Shown: positions 8,943 through 18,034, counted from the stretch's first letter. The stretch: DNA of 36,522 bases from a virus (IMGVR_UViG_3300017717_000024:1-36522); one strand, 5' to 3'. Numbers and translations are program-made. Notes: generated by a model from the sequence alone, not told the origin.

Positions 8943-9350
8943 TTAATGTATCTCCATATTGTTGACTTCTTCATAAAGAAAGTGAACTTGGTCATCTTCT
9001 AGATAAAGTAGCCTATTGTTTTCTATAATTGATAGTCCTTTATCCCCGGGCATAAACACGAAGTCAAGGGTTATTTTTTGGTTGCTAATATAATCAGCAT
9101 ACGAACGCAAGGCAGCCAACGCAATGTATTGGGCTACTTCACGATACGTGTACTTATAAGAATGGTATAGAAGGACGTCAGGGTGGAGCAGGAAGCTGCG
9201 CCCAGAAAAGTTTTTCTGCGAATATCCATAGATAGGGTCTTTGCGATTTCTAGGTATTTGTCTTTCGACAAGCATACGCAAAATACGCACAGTTTCCACG
9301 ATGTTGCCATCGCTCTCTATGTAGATTTTCGTCCAGTCAAATAAGAACAT
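8943..9350 (-). CDS. Conserved phage protein of unknown function
   Basis: 135 residues, starting 'MFLFDWTKIYIESDGN' and containing 'RQIPRNRKDPIYGYSQKNFS' and 'FLLHPDVLLYHSYKYT'. I recognise the 'IPRN...HPDVLLYN' pattern from hypothetical proteins next to replication genes in marine myophages, but no function is known. No membrane segment or catalytic motif is seen. The ATG is unusual: it begins only 2 nt downstream of the -10 box of the promoter at 9353, so a transcript from that promoter would start after the ATG. Either the protein is made only from read-through mRNA of the upstream helicase gene, or an internal GTG/ATG (about residues 18-26) is used. Confidence 0.7.
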   Translation of the reverse strand: MFLFDWTKIYIESDGNIVETVRILRMLVERQIPRNRKDPIYGYSQKNFSGRSFLLHPDVLLYHSYKYTYREVAQYIALAALRSYADYISNQKITLDFVFMPGDKGLSIIENNRLLYLEDDQVHFLYEEVNNMEIH

Positions 9351-9352
9351 AT

Positions 9353-9381
9353 ATTATACTAAAATGTGAGGTTGAAGTCAA
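9353..9381 (-). promoter_or_regulatory. Sigma70-type promoter (TTGACT-17-TATAAT)
   Basis: On the minus strand, -35 TTGACT (9381-9376), a 17-bp spacer and -10 TATAAT (9358-9353), preceded by A-rich AAAAAAATAGTTC. It is a member of the repeated promoter family in this window and drives the SSB/SbcD/SbcC unit. Confidence 0.85.
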
Positions 9382-9392
9382 GAACTATTTTT

Positions 9393-10676
9393 TTATAGTT
9401 GCTTTATTGAATAACCCTGTTTCATATAATGACCCATCCTATTAGAAGCCTGCTTTTTAGCAGTATTCCCTTTTAAATGTATGTCTATTACTACAGGATC
9501 TCTCTTGCCCTCTTCTTTTCGTATTACTCTGCCAATGAGCTGAGTAAGAAGAGGTTCATTGTTAATCGGAGTGCCTAGTATTAGACAACTCAGATTGTTT
9601 ACTGAAATACCTTCCGAAAATATTGCTTGAGTACCAAAAAGAATGTCTTTTTTACCGCTTCTAATTTCAGACAAGTACGTTTCTCTATCCTCATGCGAAA
9701 CCTCGCCCGTAACACAAATAGCGCGTTCACCTGCCAGTTCGGCGCATGCTTTCAGGAAGTGAACTCGATCGCTTACAACCAATACTTTATGCCCTTTTGC
9801 GGCGTAGGCCGCAGCAGTCATGGCAATAGTATGTCGATATTCATCATTGTTTGCTAATTGTGTTACTCGGTTTGCCCAAGGAGTTCTATTCCCATCCATG
9901 AATCTTACTTCTGATCTTAAAATGTGAATAGTGGGTGGCATAAAGTTTTCTTTGGGTGGCTTAAATAGCGTATTACCAAAGTAATCTCTAAACACTACAT
10001 GTTTACCGTCCTTTCGCTCAATCGTACCCGACAAGCCTATCTTGTATCTAGCATAGTTAGTGTCTATTATCTTCGAGAACGTCGGAGACGAGACATGATG
10101 CATTTCATCCAAGATAATTGTGCCAAATACTTTACGTATAGCGGGAAGATTACGGTAAAGAGTTTGAGTGTTCCCAATAACCACAGGACCAGAAAGATCA
10201 AAGCTACCGCTTCCAATAATACTGGGGGTGATTCCATATACTTTCTCTACTTCCTTTGCCCACTGATTTCTCAGAGGGACAGTATGTGTGACAACTAGGG
10301 TTTTTTGTCCCAGCTTTCCAGCTATAGCCAGACCTGTGAACGTTTTACCCCAGCTTACCCATGCGTTAATTATAGCGTTGTCCTCAATCTCATCAAAGAC
10401 AGCTTGCTGACTTTCTCGCAAAGGAAACTTAAACTCTGGAAAGTCTTCGGGCACTTCTATTCGCTTATCAACAATTTCATACTCCTTGGGTATTAAATCC
10501 GTACGTCCAACAGGTATAGTAACTAAATTAGTCTTTACACGAGACATATTTTTAATCACTAAAGGAGGATCTTTTGGATTATAGCTAGGAATTGTATAAG
10601 TTAACTCTTTGTTTAAAAAGTCTTTATACTCGTTCGTAACTTCCAAGTATATTCTATTACTGATTACTGCTTTCAT
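9393..10676 (-). CDS. UvsW/D10-like superfamily 2 DNA helicase
   Basis: 427-residue SF2 helicase, expected to remodel branched DNA (R-loops, stalled forks, D-loops). Motifs: a Q/R region 'FKFPLRESQQAVFDE', motif I 'NAWVSWGKTFTGLAIAG' (the GKT is kept but the usual first Gly of the P-loop is not), Ia 'LVVTHTVPLRNQW', motif II 'IILDEMHHVSS' (DExH), III 'KIGLSGTIER', IV/V 'ILFGTQAIFSEGISV', and VI 'QLIGRVIRKEEGK'. This order and length match phage UvsW and T5 D10 more than host RecG or Rad25. It overlaps the downstream end of glyA by 4 nt. A promoter starts right after its stop codon. Confidence 0.92.
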   Translation of the reverse strand: MKAVISNRIYLEVTNEYKDFLNKELTYTIPSYNPKDPPLVIKNMSRVKTNLVTIPVGRTDLIPKEYEIVDKRIEVPEDFPEFKFPLRESQQAVFDEIEDNAIINAWVSWGKTFTGLAIAGKLGQKTLVVTHTVPLRNQWAKEVEKVYGITPSIIGSGSFDLSGPVVIGNTQTLYRNLPAIRKVFGTIILDEMHHVSSPTFSKIIDTNYARYKIGLSGTIERKDGKHVVFRDYFGNTLFKPPKENFMPPTIHILRSEVRFMDGNRTPWANRVTQLANNDEYRHTIAMTAAAYAAKGHKVLVVSDRVHFLKACAELAGERAICVTGEVSHEDRETYLSEIRSGKKDILFGTQAIFSEGISVNNLSCLILGTPINNEPLLTQLIGRVIRKEEGKRDPVVIDIHLKGNTAKKQASNRMGHYMKQGYSIKQL

Positions 10677-11818
10677 TCGCCTTCCATGATATTTACCATA
10701 TGCTCAGCTATAGCTGCAAAATCCTCTGCGGTACGACCCCTGGTTGTTTCTGCTGCTGTACCTATACGAATACCGCTTGTCTCTACAAAGCTACGAGGAT
10801 CATTAGGTACTCCATTTTTATTGACAGTAATACCATTCTCTTCAAGCATATCAGCAGCCCGTCTGCCGCTTAAAGACTTATTACTAAGGTCTAGCAGTAG
10901 TATATGACTATCTGTGCCTCCGCTGATAATGTTATAACCTTTCTCTATAAAAACACTTGCCATAGCTTTAGCATTATCTAATACATCTTTGATATAGTCA
11001 TCAAAAGAAGGATTAAGAGCTTCTGTGTAGCACTGTGCTTTTGCAGCTATAATATTCATTAGCGGACCGCCCTGAGTGCCAGGAAATATTGCACTATTAA
11101 TTTTCTTTGTAAAATCAGAGTTATTCCACAGAATCATACCACCTCTGGGGCCTCTAAGTGTTTTATGTGTTGTACTTGTTACTACGTCAGCAAAAGGAAG
11201 AGGATTATCATATCCATTTCCCGCAACTAACCCACTGTAATGAGCCATATCACACATAAGAAAAGCATCTACTGTATCTGCTATTTCTCTAAACTTTGCC
11301 CAAGCTATCTGTCGGGAGTATGCACTAGCCCCTGCAATAATTAGTTTTGGCTTCACTACTTTTGCTTGCTCAAGAATAGCGTCATAGTCTAGCCAGCCCT
11401 CATCACTTACTCCATATGTGTGTGCTTCATACACTTTACCACTTAGAGTTGGAGGAGCGCCATGACTAAGATGTCCACCACTAGCCAAATCCATACCAAG
11501 AATTCTATCCCCGGGCTTTAGAAAAGCCTGAAATACCGCAGTATTTGCATTGACCCCGCTATGAGGCTGCACATTCGCATAACTACAATCATATAGTTTA
11601 CATACAGAATCTATAGCTAATTGCTCTATTTCATCCATATGGTCACAACCATTATAGTAGCGTTTTCCTGGGTATCCCTCCGCATATTTATTTGTAAAGA
11701 CACTGCCACAAAGCTCACGAACAGCAGCACTAGCAAAGTTTTCACTAGCAATTAATTCAAGAGCTTGCTCCTGTCTCTCCGTTTCTCTTTCAAGAATTGA
11801 CAATATTGTCTTATCCAT
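10673..11818 (-). CDS. glyA: Serine hydroxymethyltransferase
   Basis: 381-residue PLP enzyme that converts serine plus tetrahydrofolate to glycine plus 5,10-methylene-tetrahydrofolate. Family blocks are plain: 'LELIASENFASAAVRE' near the N-terminus, 'NKYAEGYPGKRYYNGCD', 'NVQPHSGVNANTAVF', 'CDMAHYSGLVAG', the PLP-lysine block 'VTSTTHKTLRGPRGG' (about 215), and 'SGIRIGTAAETTRG' near the C-terminus. It is about 35 residues shorter than E. coli GlyA but with no break in the core. Methylene-THF is the carbon donor for the phage ThyX (23557), so this gene likely boosts dTMP synthesis (inference). It lies between phoH and the helicase with no spacing, inside the replication operon. Confidence 0.95.
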   Translation of the reverse strand: MDKTILSILERETERQEQALELIASENFASAAVRELCGSVFTNKYAEGYPGKRYYNGCDHMDEIEQLAIDSVCKLYDCSYANVQPHSGVNANTAVFQAFLKPGDRILGMDLASGGHLSHGAPPTLSGKVYEAHTYGVSDEGWLDYDAILEQAKVVKPKLIIAGASAYSRQIAWAKFREIADTVDAFLMCDMAHYSGLVAGNGYDNPLPFADVVTSTTHKTLRGPRGGMILWNNSDFTKKINSAIFPGTQGGPLMNIIAAKAQCYTEALNPSFDDYIKDVLDNAKAMASVFIEKGYNIISGGTDSHILLLDLSNKSLSGRRAADMLEENGITVNKNGVPNDPRSFVETSGIRIGTAAETTRGRTAEDFAAIAEHMVNIMEGE

Positions 11819-12478
11819 TTATAATCCTAAATCCGTTTTTGCGGTTATATAACTCTTAACAAAATCACTTCTTACAATATCTTTTATCTCGAAATCAATC
11901 AAGTCAAAAGATTCCATAGCTTTCAAAATTCTTACAAAATCTTTCAAACCATTCTTATTTAGATCAGACTGCCTAAAGTCACCACAAAAGATAACCCTAC
12001 AGTTCTGCCCTACTCGAGTAATTATAGAGTCAAGCTCATGAAATGTCATGTTCTGACACTCATCTACGATGATTACTGCATCTCTAAGAGTAACCCCTCT
12101 GATAAAAGAAGTTGTCATAAAATGAACTATTCCTTTTGTCTTTAGGATTTCATAGGCGTCTCCTCTTTGAAATAGCTCTACAGCTATATCTTTATAAGGA
12201 GCTTCATAGATTGCGCTTTTTTCTTTTTCATTGCCAGGTAAAAAGCCAATATCTCTGGTAGGGACAGCACTTCTAATTAAGATTAATTTTTCATACTGAC
12301 CCTTTACCATATCGTCAAAAGCTAGATAGCAGGAAATAAAAGTTTTTCCAGTTCCTGCGACCCCGTGGAGCAGCATGTGCTTTTCACTATCAAATGCTAT
12401 TAACTGATTTTGAGTTAGTGGCTCAATTTCTTGTAATACAAGACTTGCACCAGCAAGAGTTCTGTTTCGTTTTGCCAT
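11819..12478 (-). CDS. phoH: PhoH-like P-loop ATPase
   Basis: 219 residues. It has Walker A 'LLHGVAGTGKTFISCY' (about 36-50), 'KLILIRSAVPTRDIGFLPG' typical of the PhoH/RNA helicase-nuclease family, Walker B 'VIIVDECQNMTFHELD' (about 133) and 'RVIFCGDFRQSD'. PhoH genes are very common in marine phages; the true activity is probably ATP-dependent RNA helicase/NTPase, and a link to phosphate starvation is not established for phages. The stop codon directly abuts glyA (glyA starts at 11818). Confidence 0.92.
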   Translation of the reverse strand: MAKRNRTLAGASLVLQEIEPLTQNQLIAFDSEKHMLLHGVAGTGKTFISCYLAFDDMVKGQYEKLILIRSAVPTRDIGFLPGNEKEKSAIYEAPYKDIAVELFQRGDAYEILKTKGIVHFMTTSFIRGVTLRDAVIIVDECQNMTFHELDSIITRVGQNCRVIFCGDFRQSDLNKNGLKDFVRILKAMESFDLIDFEIKDIVRSDFVKSYITAKTDLGL

Positions 12479-12481
12479 AGT

Positions 12482-12976
12482 TTATACTTTTCTTCGAGTG
12501 TCGGATTTTTTAGTTTCCGAAAACTCATATATCATCCAAGGTGCATTATTTAAGTAAAGAACTGCTGCCCATGCCATTTCTGGAGCCGGAGGTCTAGGAA
12601 CCCGCATAGGATGTCCTATTCCCTCGAGCCAAAGCACGGCAGCAGTATCTTTTCTTTCAATCTTTCTAATTTTTTTATAAATAAGTTTGCAGTTTCTAGT
12701 CTTTTCATAAAGAAAAGGATTTCCTGCATTATCTATAAATGTATTATTAGATTGTTTAAGTATTCCTACTAAACTATCCAAAGATTTGTTTAGTCTATAC
12801 AAATTATTGAAAGGAGTCTGAAGCCTTCTTAGGCCCAGCGTATTTCCTTTCATATTTTTATCGTCTAACAATAGTCCATCTAGATAAAGCAACCCATCCT
12901 GGACATGCCAGTTAGAGGATCCCAGCCTAAAGACAGGGAAAGTCACTTTAGCCAAGCGACTGTACGTAATCACCAT
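12482..12976 (-). CDS. Phage protein of unknown function
   Basis: 164 residues with a basic character. It has the segment 'SNWHVQDGLLYLDGLLLDD', a Lys/Arg-rich middle and a C-terminal 'NAPWMIYEFSE' before a basic tail. No domain is recognised. It overlaps the end of the polymerase gene by 29 nt and sits 3 nt before phoH, so it is part of the replication operon. The DNA polymerase neighbour makes a replication-associated role possible but unproven. Confidence 0.65.
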   Translation of the reverse strand: MVITYSRLAKVTFPVFRLGSSNWHVQDGLLYLDGLLLDDKNMKGNTLGLRRLQTPFNNLYRLNKSLDSLVGILKQSNNTFIDNAGNPFLYEKTRNCKLIYKKIRKIERKDTAAVLWLEGIGHPMRVPRPPAPEMAWAAVLYLNNAPWMIYEFSETKKSDTRRKV

Positions 12977-15233
12977 ATTGTTTCTCGAACTTACCTAGGG
13001 AATAATCCTCATGCACATCGAAATCACAGCCAACGGGAGCACCTGGAATAGAAACTCCACGATCTAGCTGAATATAATGTCTTAACGCATCTGAGTACGC
13101 GTCTACTTCATCTTCTGGCACCTCTGCAAGGATTGAGTCGTGTACAAGAGCAAAGATACGGGCTTTCATTTTGTTAGCTCGTATATGCTCGTGCATATCT
13201 ATCGCACCTAGTAGATTAATGTCAGAAGCAGTTGACTGTACCAAGAAGTTAAGACCAGAACGAACACTATGACTCCGAATACCAGCATCTTCAGACGCGA
13301 CATTTGGTAGTCGTCGCTTTCGTCCAAAATACGAATATACGAACCCATTTTGTTCAATAAACTTTTGATTGTCTTCAATCCACTTTTTAAGTTTGTGGAA
13401 TTCTTTAAAATAGTCGTCAATAACTTCTTTAGCTTCTGATACACTGAAATAGGTTCCTGAGTCCTTAGTGACTTGTTCACTAATTTTCTTGGGGCCAGCA
13501 CCATACATAATACCAAAAGTAACTGCTTTTGCCGCTTGTCTTTGAGTTGAATATAATTCTGCCACTTGCTCTACTTCGCAAGGTAGTTTGAATACTTTAT
13601 GGGCAATACTACTATGAAAGTTTCCGCCACTACGGAATACATCCATCAGTGCTTTATCATCTGCCAACTTAGCAGCAACATATACTTCTGCTGTAGTTAA
13701 GTCCATTGCAACAATCTTGTTGCCTGGTGCAGCTTTAATACATCCTTTGACAATAGGATTGTCACGAGGAAGCTGCTGCATATTTAGCTTACCTGATGAA
13801 GAAAGACGTCCAGAAGTAGTACCATGTAGATTAAAATTAGTACGAAGTCGAGAGTCCCTGTCGAGTTGTGGTATAATCTTGTCGAGGTATGTGTTTTTGA
13901 TCTTAGATTTCTGGCGTATATTAAGAATGTGTTTAGGTACTTCATGGGTTTCACTTAACTCTTGTAGCACTTCTGCATCTGTACTATGTGCTCCTGTGCC
14001 TGTCTTTTTGCCCGTGGGCTGTAGGCCTATATAATCGAACAACAAGGATCGCAGCTGTACTGTACTGTTTGGGTTAAAATCTTTGCCCTGAGCTTTCTCA
14101 AACTCACGAATAGCATCGACTTTATACAGTTCTTGTATAGCTTCATCAATATCATTTAGCATTAATTCTTGGGCTACCAAAAGACGCTCACGGTCAAAAG
14201 GCACACCATTATCTTGTGTATTGAGAAGAAAGCGCACTCCAGGTATCAAAATATTATCGTATACCCACTTGAGTTTTGGGTTTTGCTTAATCTTCACAAA
14301 CTTTTCGTAAAGAAGGAAAGTACATACAGCATCCATAGCTGCATATGTTTTCATTACATCAAAGGGAATCATATCCCAAGAAAAACTTTCCTGATTATAC
14401 CCATTCGCACGCTTGTATTGGTCAATCCAATCATACATAGGCTTTTCATAGTCACCATATGGAGTAAACTTGATTGACAACTGCTTTAGGCCGTGCCCTC
14501 CGGGATTCTCGTCTATGAGGTAGTGGAGCAACATGGTGTCTTCAAAGTCTGGAAACTCGAAACCAAAGTGATATTGAAAGAACGCTACGTCAAACTTAGC
14601 ATTATGAAAAATTACTTTGCGAGTCTTGAACAGCTCATGGAGCATTCCCTCTATCTCTTCATCAAAGCAGTCAGTATCAATATAGATACCATCCTTGCCC
14701 GTGTAAGACATAGAAATACCAATCATGTGACCGTTTCGAGGATATAGGCCATTTGTCTCTGAGTCAAGAGCAATATACTCTGGATTTGCATCAAGAGCTG
14801 CTTGAATCCAAGCCTTTGCTACGGCAGTATCCTGGGTACCCATAGCAATACTTTCATCAATAATTACATCTTCAATCTCGCCATTAATATGGGCTACAAT
14901 ACTTTCTTTGGAAGACTCCCACGTCTTACGAGCCTCTGGCTTAAAGGCAAGCATAGCAGGATTGATTACAGGCAAGAACTTACCTTCTACTTTCTTTCCA
15001 GAATATTCGGTAACTGAATTAATTTTAGTAAAGTACTTCAAAGCGTCACTACCGACCAAAACGACCCACTCATAGGCATCGGTATCAATGTCGATATCAC
15101 AGTCTTTTTTCAGTACTTTTTTAATGCTCGCATCAGAACATAGCTGATACTGGTCAAATTCAAATGCGCCATCAAACTCTCTTGCAAAGTTTGTACGGCT
15201 GGGTTTAGTTTCTACTAATGCAACTTTAGGCAT
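12948..15233 (-). CDS. Family-A DNA polymerase with 3'-5' proofreading domain
   Basis: 761-residue replicative polymerase. The exonuclease domain shows 'IALDSETNGLYPRNG' (Exo I, about 155), 'VIFHNAKFDVAFFQYHF' (Exo II) and 'TYAAMDAVCTFLLYEKF' (Exo III). The polymerase domain shows the T-x-x-G-R block 'GTTSGRLSSSGKLNMQQLPR', motif A 'KIVAMDLTTAEVYVAAKL' (Asp kept, but TTAE in place of the usual SQIE), motif B 'RQAAKAVTFGIMYGAG' and motif C 'ALVHDSILAEVPED' (HDS rather than HDE). The residue at the E. coli Phe762 position is Phe. No 5'-nuclease domain is present; the separate FEN-like gene can supply it. It overlaps the primase gene by 8 nt. Gene content resembles the T5 replication set. Confidence 0.95.
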   Translation of the reverse strand: MPKVALVETKPSRTNFAREFDGAFEFDQYQLCSDASIKKVLKKDCDIDIDTDAYEWVVLVGSDALKYFTKINSVTEYSGKKVEGKFLPVINPAMLAFKPEARKTWESSKESIVAHINGEIEDVIIDESIAMGTQDTAVAKAWIQAALDANPEYIALDSETNGLYPRNGHMIGISMSYTGKDGIYIDTDCFDEEIEGMLHELFKTRKVIFHNAKFDVAFFQYHFGFEFPDFEDTMLLHYLIDENPGGHGLKQLSIKFTPYGDYEKPMYDWIDQYKRANGYNQESFSWDMIPFDVMKTYAAMDAVCTFLLYEKFVKIKQNPKLKWVYDNILIPGVRFLLNTQDNGVPFDRERLLVAQELMLNDIDEAIQELYKVDAIREFEKAQGKDFNPNSTVQLRSLLFDYIGLQPTGKKTGTGAHSTDAEVLQELSETHEVPKHILNIRQKSKIKNTYLDKIIPQLDRDSRLRTNFNLHGTTSGRLSSSGKLNMQQLPRDNPIVKGCIKAAPGNKIVAMDLTTAEVYVAAKLADDKALMDVFRSGGNFHSSIAHKVFKLPCEVEQVAELYSTQRQAAKAVTFGIMYGAGPKKISEQVTKDSGTYFSVSEAKEVIDDYFKEFHKLKKWIEDNQKFIEQNGFVYSYFGRKRRLPNVASEDAGIRSHSVRSGLNFLVQSTASDINLLGAIDMHEHIRANKMKARIFALVHDSILAEVPEDEVDAYSDALRHYIQLDRGVSIPGAPVGCDFDVHEDYSLGKFEKQYGDYVQSLG

Positions 15234-16056
15234 ATAATTTTCTCTCTAATTTATTTACTTGAGATTCAGTAAGTGCACCAGGATCAGTCTCTGCGAGATT
15301 GATATTCCTAGTTACGAGACCAACTTTCTCGCACATTACTTTAATATTGTTTGCAGCTTTCTGTCCGGCTTCGTCACCATCAAAAAAGATTGCTAGTTTA
15401 GATACTCCTTGCATCTGCAACATAGCGAGCTTATCTTCATTGATATTGTTTGTACCGAAACAACATACTGCATTCGTCAATCCTTTGTCATGCAAGTTAA
15501 TTACATCATATATACCTTCTACTAAGAGTACTTCTCCTAGCTTCGGTTCTATACTTGCAGGAAACAAAGGAAGCTTAGCACCTGGAGGGCTAAACTTATA
15601 CTTAGGGACTCCGCCCGAGGTATGTCTGCCCTGAAATGCTACAATCTTTCCAGATATATCTCGTATCGGAAAGTTAATTCTACTAATATAGTCTGAGCCA
15701 CTGTGTTCGAATGCTTCAAACTTTCTGTAAGTCTTGGGAGAGATGCCTCTCCAGTTACCCACATAGGGCATATAATCTTTTGGAAAAGCCAGGCCAACAT
15801 TCTCAGCTCGCTTCTCCTGAATCTTTTTCTTAAGCAACTCTTTGCGTAGCTGTAACCCCGTTGCGGCTTCTCCAAAGTAAGTAAAGATATTACCTTTGAA
15901 CTCGCACGCAAAACAATTGAACCGACCATCTATCTGGTCGATTCTCATGCTTGGGTTGGAATCGTCGTGCTCAGGATTTAGACAGCGTACTACATAATCC
16001 TTTCCTTTCGGAATAAAAGGAACCTGCTTCTGAGTTAATAATTCTTCTACATTCAT
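15226..16056 (-). CDS. DNA primase (DnaG-like: zinc finger plus TOPRIM)
   Basis: 276 residues. The N-terminal CHC2-type zinc-binding site is read as 'VVRCLNPEHDDSNPSMRI' and 'FNCFACEFKGNIF' (C-x3-H...C-x2-C). The catalytic core contains 'INFPIRDISGKIVAFQGRH', 'YKFSPPGAKLPLF', the TOPRIM acidic motif 'VLLVEGIYDVINLHDKG' and 'LAIFFDGDEAGQKAANN' (D-x-D). The C-terminal helicase-binding domain of DnaG is absent, so it resembles the primase half of T7 gp4 or phage DnaG-like proteins. It should prime lagging-strand synthesis together with the DnaB-like helicase at 16682. The end overlaps the polymerase gene and the start overlaps the MazG-like gene by 4 nt. Confidence 0.93.
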   Translation of the reverse strand: MNVEELLTQKQVPFIPKGKDYVVRCLNPEHDDSNPSMRIDQIDGRFNCFACEFKGNIFTYFGEAATGLQLRKELLKKKIQEKRAENVGLAFPKDYMPYVGNWRGISPKTYRKFEAFEHSGSDYISRINFPIRDISGKIVAFQGRHTSGGVPKYKFSPPGAKLPLFPASIEPKLGEVLLVEGIYDVINLHDKGLTNAVCCFGTNNINEDKLAMLQMQGVSKLAIFFDGDEAGQKAANNIKVMCEKVGLVTRNINLAETDPGALTESQVNKLERKLYA

Positions 16057-16301
16057 CTGTAGTCTTTCTGCGCCATCTTAAGTGTTCGTTTAATTACTAG
16101 GTCTTCTATTTCTTTCTCATCTATAGCATATTCATAAGCTATGACTCGCAGCATTGTTTGTACATCAGCTAGTTCTTCTTTTAGATTCTTGATATACTTT
16201 TCATCTTTTAAGACTCCATGTCTTAATATCTTAGAACAAGCACGAGTAAGCTCGCCGCACTCTTCCATAGTGATTACGAGCATTTTTTCTTTGAAGTTCA
16301 T
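16053..16301 (-). CDS. MazG-like nucleotide pyrophosphohydrolase
   Basis: 82 residues beginning MNFKEKMLVI. 'MEECGELTRACSKIL' and 'KEELADVQTMLRVIAYEY' give the ExxE...E/D..D metal-binding pattern of all-alpha NTP pyrophosphatases (MazG, dUTPase-2 superfamily). It may cleanse the dNTP pool or hydrolyse non-canonical or alarmone nucleotides; the substrate cannot be inferred. The ATG at 16301 follows the stop of the upstream gene and fits better than the TTG at 16313. It overlaps the primase by 4 nt. Another MazG-like gene lies at 28345. Confidence 0.75.
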   Translation of the reverse strand: MNFKEKMLVITMEECGELTRACSKILRHGVLKDEKYIKNLKEELADVQTMLRVIAYEYAIDEKEIEDLVIKRTLKMAQKDYR

Positions 16302-16302
16302 A

Positions 16303-16617
16303 CTACTTGCCAATTTGGTCTATAGAGTCGGAGGGTATAACCTGATAAGCACCTTTGTTATAAGCGGGTGCTACAGTATACTTATTGCTGATTTTTTTCT
16401 TTTCGGCTTCCCACTCGAGGTCGATACCCAGACTGTTAATTTGCCCAGGTACATAAGGTCTTGCTTGATAGTCTTTTTGCCACTGTGCCTGTTTAAACTC
16501 AGATAGCTGATGAGGTTTAGCACGGAGGGGAACAAACTCTGTTTTCTTTTTCTTGGTCACAATTCTTTTCTTACGACGGCCTGAAGGGGTATAGTTTATA
16601 CTGCCTACAACAATCAT
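16303..16617 (-). CDS. Basic phage protein of unknown function
   Basis: 104 residues. It begins 'MIVVGSINYTPSGRRKKRI', a very basic N-terminal segment with a KKKK tract, then 'QARPYVPGQINSLGIDLEW'. The positive N-terminus suggests nucleic-acid contact (inference). The ATG at 16617 has AGGAG upstream and lies just downstream of the TSS predicted for the promoter at 16645; the longer frame from 16644 would start inside the -10 box. Unknown family; I recognise the 'GSINYTPSGR' motif only as a conserved phage sequence. Confidence 0.68.
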   Translation of the reverse strand: MIVVGSINYTPSGRRKKRIVTKKKKTEFVPLRAKPHQLSEFKQAQWQKDYQARPYVPGQINSLGIDLEWEAEKKKISNKYTVAPAYNKGAYQVIPSDSIDQIGK

Positions 16618-16644
16618 AGCTTCTCCTATTTCAAGTGAACACAT

Positions 16645-16673
16645 ATTATACTAGATTCAGTTGAAAAAGTCAA
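16645..16673 (-). promoter_or_regulatory. Sigma70-type promoter (TTGACT-17-TATAAT)
   Basis: -35 TTGACT (16673-16668), 17 bp, -10 TATAAT (16650-16645), preceded by AAAATAGTTC. It drives the primase, polymerase, PhoH, GlyA and UvsW-like unit. Confidence 0.85.
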
Positions 16674-16681
16674 GAACTATT

Positions 16682-18034
16682 TTAGATAACGTCGTCTATC
16701 TCTTCGCCTGTCTTGTATGTGGACCCTTCTTTCTCTTGGGGCGTCATTGCACTCTCTGGGCCTATCTTCATAGTCTCCCAGTTCATTTGAGATGTGAAGG
16801 AGCGCATAGCGGCTGATCGCATCTTTACACAATTAAAGGTCATACAAGCATCCTCTTGGTCATAAGTCTCAAGAGCATAAGCTGCGTCGGCAGCATCAAG
16901 TATACCTTTGGCAAAGCGCGCTTCGCCGCTCGCGTCCGTCTGATATGGCGATACAACAGTACATTCGTACTCCTGTGCCATAGACTTGAGGGCTTTACTC
17001 ACCTCTATCTGTTCTGTCCAATCATACTGTCCTGAGCGAGAAGGAATAGCCGAACGTTTTACTTGGTTAATATAGTCTACTAGAATTACGCCAACGTTGA
17101 GAGCTTTCACTTTTTTGTCCAATTCGGCCTTAATTTTTGCCAGAGTAAGACCTGGATCATAGATAACATCAAGCTGCCGATCTGGGAGAAGTTCGGTAGT
17201 TGTTGATAAGCTATGATGAAATTTCTCGAAGTCACGATGTTCTTTGTATTCTACAAACCTTTCTTGTCCAGCCTTATAGCGGTTGGCCCACCATCCGGCT
17301 ACTGCTTCCCATTCAAGCACACTAAGATTTTTTGTTCGCAAACGAGAAAAGGGTATTCCCGTAGCAATAGAACATACTCTTTGAAGAATCGAACGACTAT
17401 CCATCTCAATAGTGAAATACATAGCCGAACGACCGCTCTCAAAGACATTGTGAGCAATGTTTGCACACGTTAGAGATTTACCTGCCCCGCGACGACCCCC
17501 GAGAAGAACCAAATCTCTGGGAGAGAACTGGATCTCGTGGTCGTACTCGGTGTTTAGACCGAGGGGCAGATACTTGCCGATCTCTTCATCATTTTCAAAC
17601 AAGGGAATACGTTGCATACTCTCTTGCGGCATTTCGAGGTCTACTTTCTTTTCGACATCTAATACAATCTGATGTAGGTGCGATACTGACTCTTCTGCAT
17701 CCTCAAAGGCAACAGAATTATCAATATAATCCTCCAAGGAATCTAAGATTTCCTTTTGGGTGTACTCATTTTTGAGGTACTGCAGAAGCATAAATGCGTC
17801 TACATCTACATCCACACTCTGAATAGCGTATAGCTTTTCTAGGGTTGCGGTGTCTCTTACCTCAAATTTTAAGTCTTCAAATGTTGGAAGAGAGTGGTAT
17901 TTATCATAGTGCTTATCAATTGTGCTAAATACCGTATGATATTCAGCGGGCAAATAGTCTTTGCGTACAGAACTCCAGGTATCGAAATCCTGCAGCACAA
18001 GTACCTGCTTTATGAGCGCACTAGCAATATTCAC
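16682..18034 (-). CDS. DnaB-like replicative helicase
   Basis: 450-residue RecA-fold hexameric helicase of the DnaB/T7 gp4 type, which unwinds DNA at the fork. Walker A 'LLGGRRGAGKSLTCAN' (about 180-193), Walker B 'VGVILVDYINQVKRS' (about 320), then 'VVSPYQTDASGEARFAKG' with the H3/H4 Gln and Arg-type residues. The N-terminal 150 residues are alpha-helical like the DnaB N-terminal domain. I chose the GTG at 18034: GGGAG lies 5 nt upstream, and it overlaps the TGA of a 14-residue upstream ORF as GTGA. The longer frame begins with a TTG at 18067. Confidence 0.92.
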   Translation of the reverse strand: MNIASALIKQVLVLQDFDTWSSVRKDYLPAEYHTVFSTIDKHYDKYHSLPTFEDLKFEVRDTATLEKLYAIQSVDVDVDAFMLLQYLKNEYTQKEILDSLEDYIDNSVAFEDAEESVSHLHQIVLDVEKKVDLEMPQESMQRIPLFENDEEIGKYLPLGLNTEYDHEIQFSPRDLVLLGGRRGAGKSLTCANIAHNVFESGRSAMYFTIEMDSRSILQRVCSIATGIPFSRLRTKNLSVLEWEAVAGWWANRYKAGQERFVEYKEHRDFEKFHHSLSTTTELLPDRQLDVIYDPGLTLAKIKAELDKKVKALNVGVILVDYINQVKRSAIPSRSGQYDWTEQIEVSKALKSMAQEYECTVVSPYQTDASGEARFAKGILDAADAAYALETYDQEDACMTFNCVKMRSAAMRSFTSQMNWETMKIGPESAMTPQEKEGSTYKTGEEIDDVI

